Source: Niallia taxi (GTDB lineage: Bacteria; Bacillota; Bacilli; Bacillales; Cytobacillaceae). From it: a stretch of DNA of 64,000 nt. Positions 56,118 to 64,000 of this stretch are shown here, one piece after another. The notes below the pieces were generated by a model. It saw only the letters and a program-made list of their open reading frames with translations. It ran no database searches and had not been told where the DNA came from. The translations under genes and the position numbers were made by a program. How positions within the stretch are numbered: the first letter of the stretch is position 1; each line of letters begins with the position of its first letter. The stretch is taken from positions 310,001 to 374,000 of the forward strand of contig NZ_RZTZ01000001.1 in the NCBI RefSeq assembly GCF_004005475.1, read 5' to 3'.

Positions 56118-56292
56118 ATGTCATGGATGACACTATGACAGGAGCAGCTTCTGGAGAGACCTATTTTTAGGCACCGAAGGATTCACAATCTCAGGTAAAA
56201 GGACAGGAGAGTAACTGATCTATACTTTTATAGTGTATTCGTTATTCTTTCCTGAAAAGAAGATTGGAGAATTCCAATCTTCTTTTTCTGTT
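56118..56292 (+). promoter_or_regulatory. Glycine riboswitch with terminator
   Basis: The aptamer core matches the glycine class: CTTCTGGAGAGACC, a CCTA/TAGG hairpin, GGCACCGAAGG, a GATT/AATC hairpin, CTCAGGTAAAAGGACAGGAG. The P1 stem is CTTCTG 56148-56153 with CAGGAG 56204-56209. A hairpin TGTCA/TGACA precedes it, which may be the ghost aptamer of a singlet. Downstream, CAGGAGAG (56204-56211) can instead pair with CTTTCCTG (56247-56254), and TTCTTTCC can pair with GAAAAGAA to break the terminator. That arrangement predicts an ON switch. The next genes are the ACT protein and UPF0210. Confidence 0.88.
56254..56292 (+). terminator. Riboswitch expression-platform terminator
   Basis: AAGAAGATTGGA pairs with TCCAATCTTCTT around a 4-base loop, followed by TTT and CTGTTTTT. 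Confidence 0.88.
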
Positions 56293-56475
56293 TTTAGGAA
56301 GGAATACCTTGCTCTTTAGACGTGTACAAAATGCAACTGTCTTTTTGAGGAACTGAGCTTTAGCTTGAACACTTACATAGTAATGGAAAAACAGCAGCAA
56401 AATATACTGTATATCCACTTTTAAGTTAGAAAGCAGGTTCAAAACAAAAGACCATCATAATAATGAGGTGATATA
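56293..56475 (+). other. Leader between riboswitch terminator and ACT gene
   Basis: About 180 nt with no ribosome-bound ORF, second aptamer or clear promoter. The only gene that read-through past the terminator can serve is the ACT-domain gene. Confidence 0.4.
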
Positions 56476-56751
56476 ATGCAGCAGCGACGTGCAGTTGTAA
56501 GTGTAATTGGCAAAGACCAAGTAGGAATAATCAGCAAAGTAACTACAGTAATTTCAGAAAATAATGTTAATATCTTAGATATTAGTCAAACCATTCTACA
56601 GGACTTTTTTACGATGATGATGTTAGTCGATATTACCCAGAAGGAAAATCTCGATGAATTGCGTCAACAGCTAGATCAACTAGGTAATGAGCTGAACTTA
56701 AAAATTAATATCCAGTTAGAAGAAATATTCCAATCCATGCACCGCGTCTAA
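56476..56751 (+). CDS. ACT domain protein (UPF0237)
   Basis: A 91-residue single ACT domain, with [20 protein letters not shown], the ligand-loop D-x-V-G-I, and [14 protein letters not shown] domains bind amino acids, and GcvR, the glycine-cleavage repressor of enterobacteria, is built from related domains. A GAGGTGATATA site precedes the ATG. It is 16 bases from the UPF0210 gene, an operon pair conserved in Firmicutes including streptococci. The glycine riboswitch upstream suggests that it senses glycine; inference. Confidence 0.9.
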   Translation: MQQRRAVVSVIGKDQVGIISKVTTVISENNVNILDISQTILQDFFTMMMLVDITQKENLDELRQQLDQLGNELNLKINIQLEEIFQSMHRV

Positions 56752-56767
56752 GAAAGAAGGGAAAACA

Positions 56768-58129
56768 GTGAAGATTGCATTAAATGAAATGATGGAAACA
56801 ATCAATATGGTCCAAATGGAGAATTTGGACATCCGTACTGTCACAATGGGAATTAGCCTTTATGATTGTGCAGACTCTGATTTTGAAAAAATGAACAACG
56901 CTGTTTATAAAAAAATCACTACGTATGCAAGCAAATTGACAGAGGTTGCCGAAGCTGCTGAAAAAGAGTACGGTATCCCAATTATTAATAAGCGCATATC
57001 CATCACTCCGATTGCAGAAATCCTTGGAAATGCAACAGTAGAACAAGCAGTTGAACTTGCTAAAACATTAGATAAGGCTGCGAAATATTTAAATGTTGAT
57101 TTTATCGGCGGATACTCAGCTCTTGTTCATAAAGGAATCACAAAAGGTGATCAAACATTGCTTGATGCCCTGCCTGAAGCATTGTCAGTAACAGACAGAG
57201 TTTGCTCTTCTGTTTCAGTAGCTACTACTAGAACAGGTATCAATATGGATGCTGTGAAACAAATGGGAATCATTATTAAAAATGCAGCTGAGCGTACAAA
57301 AGACCAAAACGGTCTAGCATGTGCAAAGCTAGTTGTATTCTGTAATCCTGTTGAAGACAATCCATTTATGGCTGGTGCTTTCCACGGTGCTGGTGAAGGT
57401 GAGGTTGTCCTTAATGTTGGTGTCAGCGGACCAGGTGTTGTATTAAGCGCGCTTCGCAAATATCCGGATGCTGATTTAGGAGAGGTTTCTGACATCATTA
57501 AAAAAACAGCCTTTAAAATTACGCGTGCAGGTGAGCTAATCGGACGAGTCGTAGCAGAAAGATTAGGCGTTCCGTTCGGTATTATGGATCTTTCCTTAGC
57601 TCCGACAAATGCCATTAATGACAGTGTTGCTGATATTTTAGAGGAAATTGGTCTTGAGCGTGTTGGTACTCACGGAACAATTGCGGCACTTGCTCTAATG
57701 AATGATGCTGTCAAAAAAGGTGGCGCAATGGCAAGCTCCTATGTTGGTGGGTTAAGTGGTGCATTCATTCCTGTCAGTGAAGATAACGGAATGATTCGCG
57801 GTATTATGGATGACAGCTTAACATTATCAAAGCTAGAAGCAATGACTTGTGTATGCTCTGTTGGACTCGACATGATTGCATTGACTGGAGACGTGTCTGC
57901 AGCAACCCTTTCTGCGATTATTGCAGACGAGGCAGCAATCGGCATGATTAACAAGAAAACAACAGCTGTTCGTGTCATCCCTGTTCCTGGCAAAAAAGAA
58001 GGAGAAATGGTTGAATTCGGCGGCTTGCTTGGAAGAGCTCCAGTTATGGGTGTCAACCCATACAGCTCCCAAAAGCTAGTTGACCGTGGTGGCCGTATCC
58101 CTTCCCCACTGCAGGCGCTTATCAACTAA
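56768..58129 (+). CDS. UPF0210 (DUF711, PFL family) protein
   Basis: A 453-residue protein of the UPF0210/DUF711 family, related in fold to glycyl-radical enzymes (hence the PFL label) but without the glycyl-radical motif. Recognisable blocks are [50 protein letters not shown] and [12 protein letters not shown]. The start is GTG 56768 with GAAGGG upstream. No biochemical function is known to me. Its coupling to an ACT protein under a glycine riboswitch points to glycine or one-carbon metabolism. Confidence 0.9.
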   Translation: MKIALNEMMETINMVQMENLDIRTVTMGISLYDCADSDFEKMNNAVYKKITTYASKLTEVAEAAEKEYGIPIINKRISITPIAEILGNATVEQAVELAKTLDKAAKYLNVDFIGGYSALVHKGITKGDQTLLDALPEALSVTDRVCSSVSVATTRTGINMDAVKQMGIIIKNAAERTKDQNGLACAKLVVFCNPVEDNPFMAGAFHGAGEGEVVLNVGVSGPGVVLSALRKYPDADLGEVSDIIKKTAFKITRAGELIGRVVAERLGVPFGIMDLSLAPTNAINDSVADILEEIGLERVGTHGTIAALALMNDAVKKGGAMASSYVGGLSGAFIPVSEDNGMIRGIMDDSLTLSKLEAMTCVCSVGLDMIALTGDVSAATLSAIIADEAAIGMINKKTTAVRVIPVPGKKEGEMVEFGGLLGRAPVMGVNPYSSQKLVDRGGRIPSPLQALIN

Positions 58130-58133
58130 TAAT

Positions 58134-58171
58134 AAAAAATGTCTGGCTCAAATGGAGTCAGACATTTTTTT
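58134..58171 (+). terminator. Bidirectional terminator between UPF0210 and ykvI
   Basis: AAAAAATGTCTG 58135-58146 pairs with CAGACATTTTTT around an inner CTC/GAG pair. The ykvI stop codon lies inside the stem. Confidence 0.9.
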
Positions 58172-59198
58172 GTGGAATTGGCTTTAACCATAATAGTAAT
58201 AAAAACACGAGGCTGATATAGCCAAAAAGCGGATACAGTATTGACAGTAATGTGCCATAATGAATGAAGCTAATGGAATAAGACACGGCAAAGATAATCG
58301 CAATAATAAGGATGCTAGGGATTCTGATATATTGGCTTATTTGCCTTTCTAATCCGTACACATTGCCAATAACAGATGTGAAAATTTCCCCATATATAAC
58401 GATAATATATATCCATGATAAATTAGGAGCAAGCTCTCTCATGATGGACGCCATTGGTATGGCATAACTGTCAACATTATCGAGCATGATTAATGTGAAG
58501 TGACTCGACAAGAGAATAAACATTAACGCAATTCCCCCAATTATCCCACCCCATTTTACTGTTTGGTCATCACCAATTTCAGATGCTGCCGGAACAAGCA
58601 CGGCAATCGCCAAGGAAAGATTTAAGGCAGTATAAGAAAAGGGCGAAGTAATTCCGTTCCAGCTGAATATTGGTAAATCATCCATACGGTCAAGGAAGCC
58701 AGGCAATTGGATGGACAAGGTAAAGAGGATAAAGCTGAATGTAATCATAATAGGCACGACAAATGTGTTCACAGCAAATAAACCTTTCATGCCTACAAGC
58801 ATGACGATCAATGATAGGACTATTGTAAAGATGACACCGAACGCTTTGCTTAAGCCGAGCTGCTCTTCAAAGACTGCCCCTGCCCCTGACAGCATGACCG
58901 CACAGACTCCGATAAGCATGATTAGCATAAGGATATTCACTAAACTGCCTGCCACTCTGCCAAACAGGAATATCGTAAATTCCTGATAAGATTTCGCTTT
59001 TATTTTGACGGATATCCTCATTAATTTCGAACCTAAGCTAGAAAATATTAAGCCAGAAGCCAAAATTCCAAAAAAACCAAGCAAACCAAACTGAGAGAAA
59101 AACTCTACAATTTCTTTTCCTGTTGCAAAACCAGCTCCTACAACAGTACCTACATATACAGCTGCAAGCTGAAAGGCTCCACTCCATTTGTTTTTCAC
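58158..59198 (-). CDS. ykvI: YkvI family integral membrane protein
   Basis: A 346-residue protein, the same length as B. subtilis YkvI, with about ten transmembrane helices. The N-terminal A-A-V-Y-V-G-T-V-V-G-A-G-F-A-T-G-K-E-I-V-E-F-F resembles the first helices of LeuT-fold amino acid transporters (APC superfamily). The substrate is unknown. The start is GTG 59198, with GGAGGG seven bases upstream. It is convergent with the glycine-riboswitch operon and divergent from clpE. Confidence 0.92.
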   Translation of the reverse strand: MKNKWSGAFQLAAVYVGTVVGAGFATGKEIVEFFSQFGLLGFFGILASGLIFSSLGSKLMRISVKIKAKSYQEFTIFLFGRVAGSLVNILMLIMLIGVCAVMLSGAGAVFEEQLGLSKAFGVIFTIVLSLIVMLVGMKGLFAVNTFVVPIMITFSFILFTLSIQLPGFLDRMDDLPIFSWNGITSPFSYTALNLSLAIAVLVPAASEIGDDQTVKWGGIIGGIALMFILLSSHFTLIMLDNVDSYAIPMASIMRELAPNLSWIYIIVIYGEIFTSVIGNVYGLERQISQYIRIPSILIIAIIFAVSYSISFIHYGTLLSILYPLFGYISLVFLLLLWLKPIPQKNV

Positions 59199-59370
59199 GT
59201 ATTTCCCTCCTTAACTAATCTATATGACAAAATGGACAAACAATGACGAGCATTTTCTTTGAAATCTTTATTTATTTCGTTTAAAGTGTCTGTAAACTTA
59301 TTCTCAAAGTGGAAAGTTGTAGGATTTAGTCTAAATATGTAATTTCCAGGAATTTCATCAGGCAAAATAG

Positions 59371-59399
59371 TTGAAAGTCAAAAAAGGTCAAAGTATAAT
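59371..59399 (+). promoter_or_regulatory. SigA promoter of clpE
   Basis: TTGAAA (59371-59376), a 17-bp spacer and TATAAT (59394-59399). The first CtsR box fills the spacer. Confidence 0.85.
59376..59392 (+). promoter_or_regulatory. CtsR operator 1
   Basis: Heptad direct repeat AGTCAAA-AAA-GGTCAAA, an exact match to the CtsR consensus RGTCAAA-N3-RGTCAAA, within the promoter spacer. Confidence 0.92.
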
Positions 59400-59412
59400 C
59401 ATAATTACAAAA

Positions 59413-59429
59413 GGTCAAAAATGATCAAA
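59413..59429 (+). promoter_or_regulatory. CtsR operator 2
   Basis: GGTCAAA-AAT-GATCAAA, one change from consensus, just downstream of the predicted transcription start. Two boxes imply tight repression. Confidence 0.85.
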
Positions 59430-59451
59430 ACTCAAAAGGAGGATTTAAAAC

Positions 59452-61608
59452 ATGAAATGTCAATTATGCCAAACTAACTATGCGAATGTGAGCTTACGTT
59501 TTGTTCTTAACAATGAAGAAAACACAGTGAATTTATGCCACAACTGCTATCAGAAAGAAAAACAAAAGATGGCATCACAACCTAATCAAATGTTTTTCCA
59601 ACAATCTTCCCCTTTTGATGAATTGTTTAAATCACTTAATCAAAACTTTCAACAATCAGGGGCAGAACAAGGAAAACAGGCTCCCGTTCCTAATAAAACA
59701 AACGGTATTTTAGATAAATTCGGAAAGAACTTAAATCAACTAGCTAATGCAGGACTTATTGATCCAGTAATTGGCCGCGAAAATGAAATTGAAAGAGTAA
59801 TTGAGATATTAAATAGAAGAAACAAGAATAATCCTGTGCTAATCGGTGAGCCTGGTGTTGGTAAAACAGCCATTGCAGAAGGCTTAGCGTTGAAGATTTC
59901 AGAAGGAAATGTTCCTAAAAAGCTGAAAAACAAGGAAATCTACTTGCTTGACGTTGCATCATTAGTGACAAATACAGGTATACGCGGACAATTTGAAGAA
60001 CGAATGAAGCAAATCATTCAAGAAATTCAAGAACGCAAAAACGTCATTGTCTTTATCGATGAAATTCATCAATTAGTTGGTGCTGGTTCTGCAGAAGGCT
60101 CCATGGATGCAGGGAATATTCTTAAACCAGCGCTAGCAAGAGGTGAGCTTCATATAATTGGTGCTACTACTCTTAAGGAATACCGCCAAATTGAAAAAGA
60201 TGCTGCACTTGAAAGACGCTTCCAGCCAATTCAAGTGGCAGAACCAACAGTTTCTGCAGCTATCTCTATTTTGGAAGGAATTAAGGATAAATACGAAAAA
60301 TTCCATGAAGTAGCATACACAGATGAAGCTATTAAAGCTTGTGTCGAAATGTCACACCGCTATATTCAGGACAGATTCTTGCCAGACAAAGCAATCGACT
60401 TGCTTGATGAGGCAGGTTCTAAACTGAATCTTGCTTCCAGCTACACAAACACAGATGAAATTGACAACCGTCTTGCAGAAATCGCGAAAGCTAAAGAAGC
60501 TGCATTAAAAGAAGAAAACTATGAAGCAGCTGCAACCTTACGTAAAGAAGAGCAAGAGCTTGAAAAAGCATTAAATAATCCTAATACAGAAAAGCCTGTT
60601 GTTGATGTTACGCTTATTCAAGAGCTAATCGAAAAGAAAACAGGTATTCCTGTCGGCAAACTGCAGCAGGATGAACAGCAAAAGATGAAGAACCTAGCAG
60701 AAAGCCTTGAGGCGAAAGTCATTGGGCAAGAAGTTGCCGTTCAAAAAGTAGCGAAAGCAGTTAAAAGAAGCCGTGCTGGTTTAAAATCAAAAAACAGACC
60801 AATTGGAAGCTTCTTGTTTGTTGGTCCAACTGGTGTAGGTAAAACAGAATTAACGAAAAACCTAGCAGCTGAATTATTCGGCAGCAAGGACAGCATGATT
60901 CGTTTAGATATGAGTGAATACATGGAAAAACACAGCATCAGCAAAATTATCGGCTCCCCTCCTGGCTATGTCGGCCATGAAGAAGCTGGACAATTAACAG
61001 AGCAAGTAAGAAGAAATCCTTACAGTATCATTCTATTGGATGAAATTGAAAAGGCACACCCAGATGTCCAATCCATCTTCCTGCAAATACTAGAAGATGG
61101 CAGATTAACAGACAGCCAAGGCAGAACAGTAAGCTTTAAGGATAGTGTCATTATTATGACAAGCAACGCTGGCATTGGTGGTCATAAACGCATTGTCGTA
61201 GGCTTTGAAAACAATGCTGCAATTGAAGAAAGCACACTGTTACAGTCATTAGGCAATTTCTTCAAACCAGAATTCTTAAACCGTTTTGATGCAATTGTTG
61301 AATTTAAAGCACTGGAAAAAGAGCATCTATTGAAAATTACCGATTTATTGCTAGCAGACCTGTCTGATGCTCTAGCAGAACAGCATATTTCCTTAACTGT
61401 ATCGGATGAAGCGAAGGAAAAACTAGTAGAATTGGGAACACACCCAGACTTCGGTGCTCGACCATTAAGAAGAGTCATTCAAGAGCATCTCGAAGACAGC
61501 CTGGCTGATTTCATTCTTGATGAACCAGGAGCAGCAGAACTAACTGCTATATTAGAAGAAGATAAAATCATCATCCAAAAAGTGAACAGCAATACTGTTG
61601 TCCAATAA
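59452..61608 (+). CDS. clpE: ATP-dependent Clp protease ATPase subunit ClpE
   Basis: A HSP100 unfoldase of 718 residues. It has an N-terminal four-Cys zinc finger (C3, C6, C29, C32), a Gln/Ser-rich linker and AAA-1 with Walker A G-E-P-G-V-G-K-T. A UVR coiled segment (L-K-E-E-N-Y-E-A-A-A-T-L-R) follows, then AAA-2 with G-P-T-G-V-G-K-T and D-E-I-E-K-A-H. ClpE delivers substrates, including CtsR, to ClpP during heat stress. AGGAGG precedes the ATG. It is under two CtsR boxes and is a single-gene unit. Confidence 0.97.
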   Translation: MKCQLCQTNYANVSLRFVLNNEENTVNLCHNCYQKEKQKMASQPNQMFFQQSSPFDELFKSLNQNFQQSGAEQGKQAPVPNKTNGILDKFGKNLNQLANAGLIDPVIGRENEIERVIEILNRRNKNNPVLIGEPGVGKTAIAEGLALKISEGNVPKKLKNKEIYLLDVASLVTNTGIRGQFEERMKQIIQEIQERKNVIVFIDEIHQLVGAGSAEGSMDAGNILKPALARGELHIIGATTLKEYRQIEKDAALERRFQPIQVAEPTVSAAISILEGIKDKYEKFHEVAYTDEAIKACVEMSHRYIQDRFLPDKAIDLLDEAGSKLNLASSYTNTDEIDNRLAEIAKAKEAALKEENYEAAATLRKEEQELEKALNNPNTEKPVVDVTLIQELIEKKTGIPVGKLQQDEQQKMKNLAESLEAKVIGQEVAVQKVAKAVKRSRAGLKSKNRPIGSFLFVGPTGVGKTELTKNLAAELFGSKDSMIRLDMSEYMEKHSISKIIGSPPGYVGHEEAGQLTEQVRRNPYSIILLDEIEKAHPDVQSIFLQILEDGRLTDSQGRTVSFKDSVIIMTSNAGIGGHKRIVVGFENNAAIEESTLLQSLGNFFKPEFLNRFDAIVEFKALEKEHLLKITDLLLADLSDALAEQHISLTVSDEAKEKLVELGTHPDFGARPLRRVIQEHLEDSLADFILDEPGAAELTAILEEDKIIIQKVNSNTVVQ

Positions 61609-61616
61609 TAACCTGT

Positions 61617-61651
61617 TAAAAACGCTCAGAGGAAATTCTGAGCGTTTTTTC
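61617..61651 (+). terminator. Bidirectional terminator of clpE
   Basis: AAAACGCTCAGA pairs with TCTGAGCGTTTT around a 6-base loop, with T-runs on both strands. Confidence 0.92.
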
Positions 61652-61652
61652 C

Positions 61653-61961
61653 TCATTTAATTCCTTCAGCCTCACATCTTAGTCTATAAAAATATTGTAT
61701 TAATTCGGATTCCATTTGCATGGTATCTCTTATACGAGCTAAAGTCCTTTTTCCGACACGTTTATCTATTAATCCTAATATTTTTATTAACAAATTGTTC
61801 TTATGCTGTTTTTTTGCTTTGCTCCATTTTTGTTTGTACATCTCAGCCCCCATAGCAATACCATCTTTTACCTTTATTCCAGCATAAAAAAAGATCGCGT
61901 CTGCTCTAAGATATTGATATAGTAAGGGGAAAAAAATTGAATTCCAACATACCTTCCCCAC
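61653..61961 (-). CDS. Unknown small protein, 5' end possibly frameshifted
   Basis: The reading frame from 61961 gives about 100 residues. A likely core, from MGAEMYKQKWSKAKKQHKN, is a basic helical protein ending Y-F-Y-R-L-R-C-E-A-E-G-I-K. The best ribosome binding site (GGGGAAGG) serves an ATG at 61950 in another frame (MLEFNFF...), which hits a stop unless one base is removed from the T7 run near 61929-61935. With that base removed the frames join as MLEFNFFPLLYQYLRADAIF. No family is recognised. Confidence 0.55.
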   Translation of the reverse strand: MGKVCWNSIFFPLLYQYLRADAIFFYAGIKVKDGIAMGAEMYKQKWSKAKKQHKNNLLIKILGLIDKRVGKRTLARIRDTMQMESELIQYFYRLRCEAEGIK

Positions 61962-62111
61962 TTCCTATGAGACATCATTTTACTAAAAAAAATCTACATG
62001 GTAGAATAAACATTGGCTTTAAACTGAATCAATAGACTTTTTTACGTTATCTCTTTTCATGAGGTAAACTTATTTACAATACATATTTATACGCTGTAAG
62101 GAGCTATTTAA

Positions 62112-63248
62112 ATGAAATATAAAAAAATAATAATGATGGGTACCATCTTCATGACAATACTTGCTGCATGTGATAAAGATACTGATAATGGCGGCACAGA
62201 AGAAGCTGTCCCTACTACTATCATCCAAAACAAAGAAATTTACCGTATTGCAGAGCCAGTTAAAGTTAGTGCTGCTAGAGGTGCGATTGTCAACAATGTT
62301 GATAATACGGTTGATATAAAAGAGCTAGAAATGGGTTTAATGGATTTGTCGACAGACTATTTCCCGACAGATAACTATTATCTTCAAGAAGGCCAATATT
62401 TGGATTCCGCTACGATCAGCAGCTGGATTGCCAGAAAGTCTAAGGATCAAAAGGACGGTTTAAATCCTACCCTCACAGAGACTGGCGATATTCTTAAGGA
62501 TGAGAAAAAAAATCCGAAGATACTATCCCATGTCTTAGAGCAGGACTATGTTAATAGCAAAGGTAAAATCCAAGGTATTTCTTTAGCCGTTTCTTTAAAT
62601 GAAATCTATTATATTCGTGCTACAGATGAAAAAGGATTGGTTTATACAGATGAAGTAGCTGTGGACACAACAGATAATGGCAAAAATGAAGTCGAAGAGC
62701 AAGGTAAAAGCATTGCTGAAACGATTCTTAAAAGAATTAGAGCAAATAGTGATATACCAGATGTACCGATATATTTGACTTTATATCAAGAGACAAATAA
62801 AGGAAATATTGTACCAGGTAAGTTTTTAGCCTCTTCTTATATTGATAAAAACGACAATACAATCGGTAAGTGGAAAGAAATTAAAAGAAACTACATTGCC
62901 TTCCCTTCCAGTTCTTTTGAAAGCTTAGACCGTTCTTTATCAAATGTACTTTCCACTCTTGAAGAAGATATTCAAGAACAATTTAAAGAACTTAATATTA
63001 TTATGACAGGTAAGCTGCTTTATAATGAAGAGGAATTATCCAATATTACCCTTAATATTGAAGCACCAAATATTACCTCTTCTGAAACAACAGCATTAAT
63101 TGAATATGTCGGCGGCAAAATTGAGTCACAAATCCTGCCAGACTATTTGCCAATCACTGTCCAGCTTTCAGGGACAAATGAAGCAGCGAAAGCTATTATG
63201 ATTTGGGACCCTTCTGAAAAAGAGATTAAAACAGAAATATATGAATAA
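62112..63248 (+). CDS. camS: CamS family lipoprotein (YerH-like, sex-pheromone cAM373 precursor family)
   Basis: A 378-residue lipoprotein with signal peptide and lipobox ILAAC (Cys20). The CamS domain begins around residue 45 (I-Y-R-I-A-E-P-V-K-V-S-A-A-R-G), with later blocks G-Q-Y-L-D-S-A-T-I-S-S-W and F-P-S-S-S-F-E-S-L-D-R-S. In staphylococci and enterococci the signal peptide of CamS yields a heptapeptide (AIFILAS) that induces conjugation. Here the signal sequence contains IFMTILAA, similar but not identical. AAGGAG precedes the ATG. A terminator follows. Confidence 0.88.
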   Translation: MKYKKIIMMGTIFMTILAACDKDTDNGGTEEAVPTTIIQNKEIYRIAEPVKVSAARGAIVNNVDNTVDIKELEMGLMDLSTDYFPTDNYYLQEGQYLDSATISSWIARKSKDQKDGLNPTLTETGDILKDEKKNPKILSHVLEQDYVNSKGKIQGISLAVSLNEIYYIRATDEKGLVYTDEVAVDTTDNGKNEVEEQGKSIAETILKRIRANSDIPDVPIYLTLYQETNKGNIVPGKFLASSYIDKNDNTIGKWKEIKRNYIAFPSSSFESLDRSLSNVLSTLEEDIQEQFKELNIIMTGKLLYNEEELSNITLNIEAPNITSSETTALIEYVGGKIESQILPDYLPITVQLSGTNEAAKAIMIWDPSEKEIKTEIYE

Positions 63249-63249
63249 A

Positions 63250-63287
63250 AAACCAACCAGCAAGATACTTCTTGCTGGTTTTCTTTA
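63250..63287 (+). terminator. Terminator of camS
   Basis: AACCAGCAAG 63255-63264 pairs with CTTGCTGGTT 63271-63280, followed by TTCTTTAT. Confidence 0.85.
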
Positions 63288-63349
63288 TCTCCTTCTAGGC
63301 ACCTTTATCTTCCACACACATACCTTATAGGTAATAAAGGAACTTTTAT

Positions 63350-63650
63350 ATGCAGTCCTATTATCAAGCACATCCACAAAGCCTGCTGCCACCTGGCCAT
63401 TATAAATATTCCAAGCAATTCCTAAAGCATCATTCAACAGCTGTCCCCCAGCTATACAGTATCAACAGAACCTGTATTTTTTGATCACTTATTAATGATT
63501 ATCGAGAAAAACATCCGTATCGTAACGACTAATGGCACTTTTGACGGAATCCTAAGCGGTGTCGCTATTGATCATATTCAGTTGACAGTTGGAGAAGCAC
63601 ACTATCATATTCGTATTCCTCATATCGTTTACTTTGTCGGCAAGCCTTAA
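63350..63650 (+). pseudogene. DUF2642-like gene with a +1 frameshift
   Basis: ATG 63350 has AAGGA eight bases upstream and reads MQSYYQAHPQSLLPPGHYKY before a stop at 63482-63484. In another frame, V-S-T-E-P-V-F-F-D-H-L-L onward to TAA 63650 gives a DUF2642-like domain (N-I-R-I-V-T-T-N-G-T-F-D-G-I-L-S-G-V). Removing one C from the CCCCC run at 63445-63449 joins the two into a natural 99-residue protein. It is either a pseudogene, a sequencing error, or less likely a programmed shift. Confidence 0.75.
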
Positions 63651-63675
63651 TTTTTTTAGGAAAGCAGCGTTTAAA

Positions 63676-63724
63676 AATTAAAAAAGCACCCAAATTGTTA
63701 CTTTTATCCAACAATTTGGGTGCC
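63676..63724 (-). terminator. Terminator of the M3 oligoendopeptidase gene
   Basis: GCACCCAAATTGTT 63686-63699 pairs perfectly with AACAATTTGGGTGC 63710-63723, followed by minus-strand U-rich sequence. Confidence 0.92.
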
Positions 63725-63731
63725 TACTATA

Positions 63732-64000
63732 TTATAATTTACTGTCATCCACAGAGTTCAGCCAAGCGTCGATTTCACCAATTACCGATTCGACACAGCC
63801 ATCTTCAAATGGAGATAACAGATTTGCCTTTTTAACCAGCTCTGTAAATGGCAGGCTTCCACCTAACTGACAAAGCTGTACATAATCTGCCCAAGCCTCC
63901 TTTTGGTCCTCTCTGGAACGCTTCCAGAACTGGAATGCACAAATTTGAGCAAGGGTGTAGTCAATATAATAGAAAGGAGATGTATAAATATGGGACTGTC
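63732..64000 (-). CDS. M3 family oligoendopeptidase, C-terminal end only
   Basis: The last 89 residues are in the window; the gene runs off the right edge. S-H-I-Y-T-S-P-F-Y-Y-I-D-Y-T-L-A-Q-I-C-A-F-Q-F-W is the conserved C-terminal block of PepF/M3 oligoendopeptidases, which are cytoplasmic zinc peptidases. The HEXXH metal site would lie upstream, outside the window. It ends W-L-N-S-V-D-D-S-K-L before TAA at 63732, with a strong terminator after. Confidence 0.85.
   Translation of the reverse strand, partial: QSHIYTSPFYYIDYTLAQICAFQFWKRSREDQKEAWADYVQLCQLGGSLPFTELVKKANLLSPFEDGCVESVIGEIDAWLNSVDDSKL

Overview
The window is chromosomal backbone of a low-GC Gram-positive endospore former in the Bacillaceae. 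Gene content and order follow Bacillus subtilis from ylbH (rsmD) through yla, ykt, pdh, yku and ykv to clpE, but the block runs in the opposite direction here. Spore-related genes (ylbD, ylaJ, a CsfG-like sRNA), AGGAGG-type ribosome binding sites, many TTG/GTG starts and hairpin-plus-U-run terminators at most gene ends fit this. There is no phage, plasmid, insertion sequence, CRISPR array, rRNA or tRNA.

Layout. 1-8.9 kb: the first codons of coaD, then rsmD, a CsfG-like sRNA, ylbG-ylbF-lipoprotein-ylbE-ylbD-ylbC, a DUF420 membrane protein, ctaB, ftsW, ylaN and ylaL; pycA, ctaA and ctaC-G, which lie here in B. subtilis, are absent. 9-15.5 kb: phoH (ylaK), ylaJ, ylaI, a tandem array of about 0.6 kb of palindromic repeats, typA, an inositol-monophosphatase-family gene and a small coiled-coil gene. 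15.7-26 kb: yktB/yktA, speA, two unknown membrane proteins, the pdhABCD operon and ykyA. 26-34 kb: def, an unannotated 23-codon ORF with a structured 3' end, rpoY-rnjA, ktrC and a heterodimeric ABC exporter. 34-48 kb: ykuV-ykuU with a PerR-like operator, an MscS channel, dapL/dapH, ccpC, cbpB (darB), small yku genes, two EAL-domain proteins, a C39-like peptidase, ykyB and cheV. 48-56 kb: an MFS transporter, patA, a hydroxyisobutyrate-dehydrogenase-family gene, ptsHI and several small genes. 56-64 kb: a glycine riboswitch leading an ACT-domain gene and a UPF0210 gene, ykvI, clpE under two CtsR boxes, camS, a frameshifted DUF2642 gene and the end of an M3 oligoendopeptidase.

Links between genes. 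dapH, patA and dapL give the three acetyl-branch steps from tetrahydrodipicolinate to LL-diaminopimelate. pdhABCD is a complete pyruvate dehydrogenase. rnjA, rpoY and ylbF belong to RNA decay and transcription. ktrC and cbpB are c-di-AMP-binding families. One EAL protein has lost catalytic motif residues while its neighbour keeps intact GGDEF and EAL motifs. The most interesting signal is the glycine riboswitch ahead of the ACT/UPF0210 pair, which ties two uncharacterised families to glycine. Others are the covarying repeat array, the PerR-like ykuU promoter, and several small genes identified by their ribosome binding sites and terminators.
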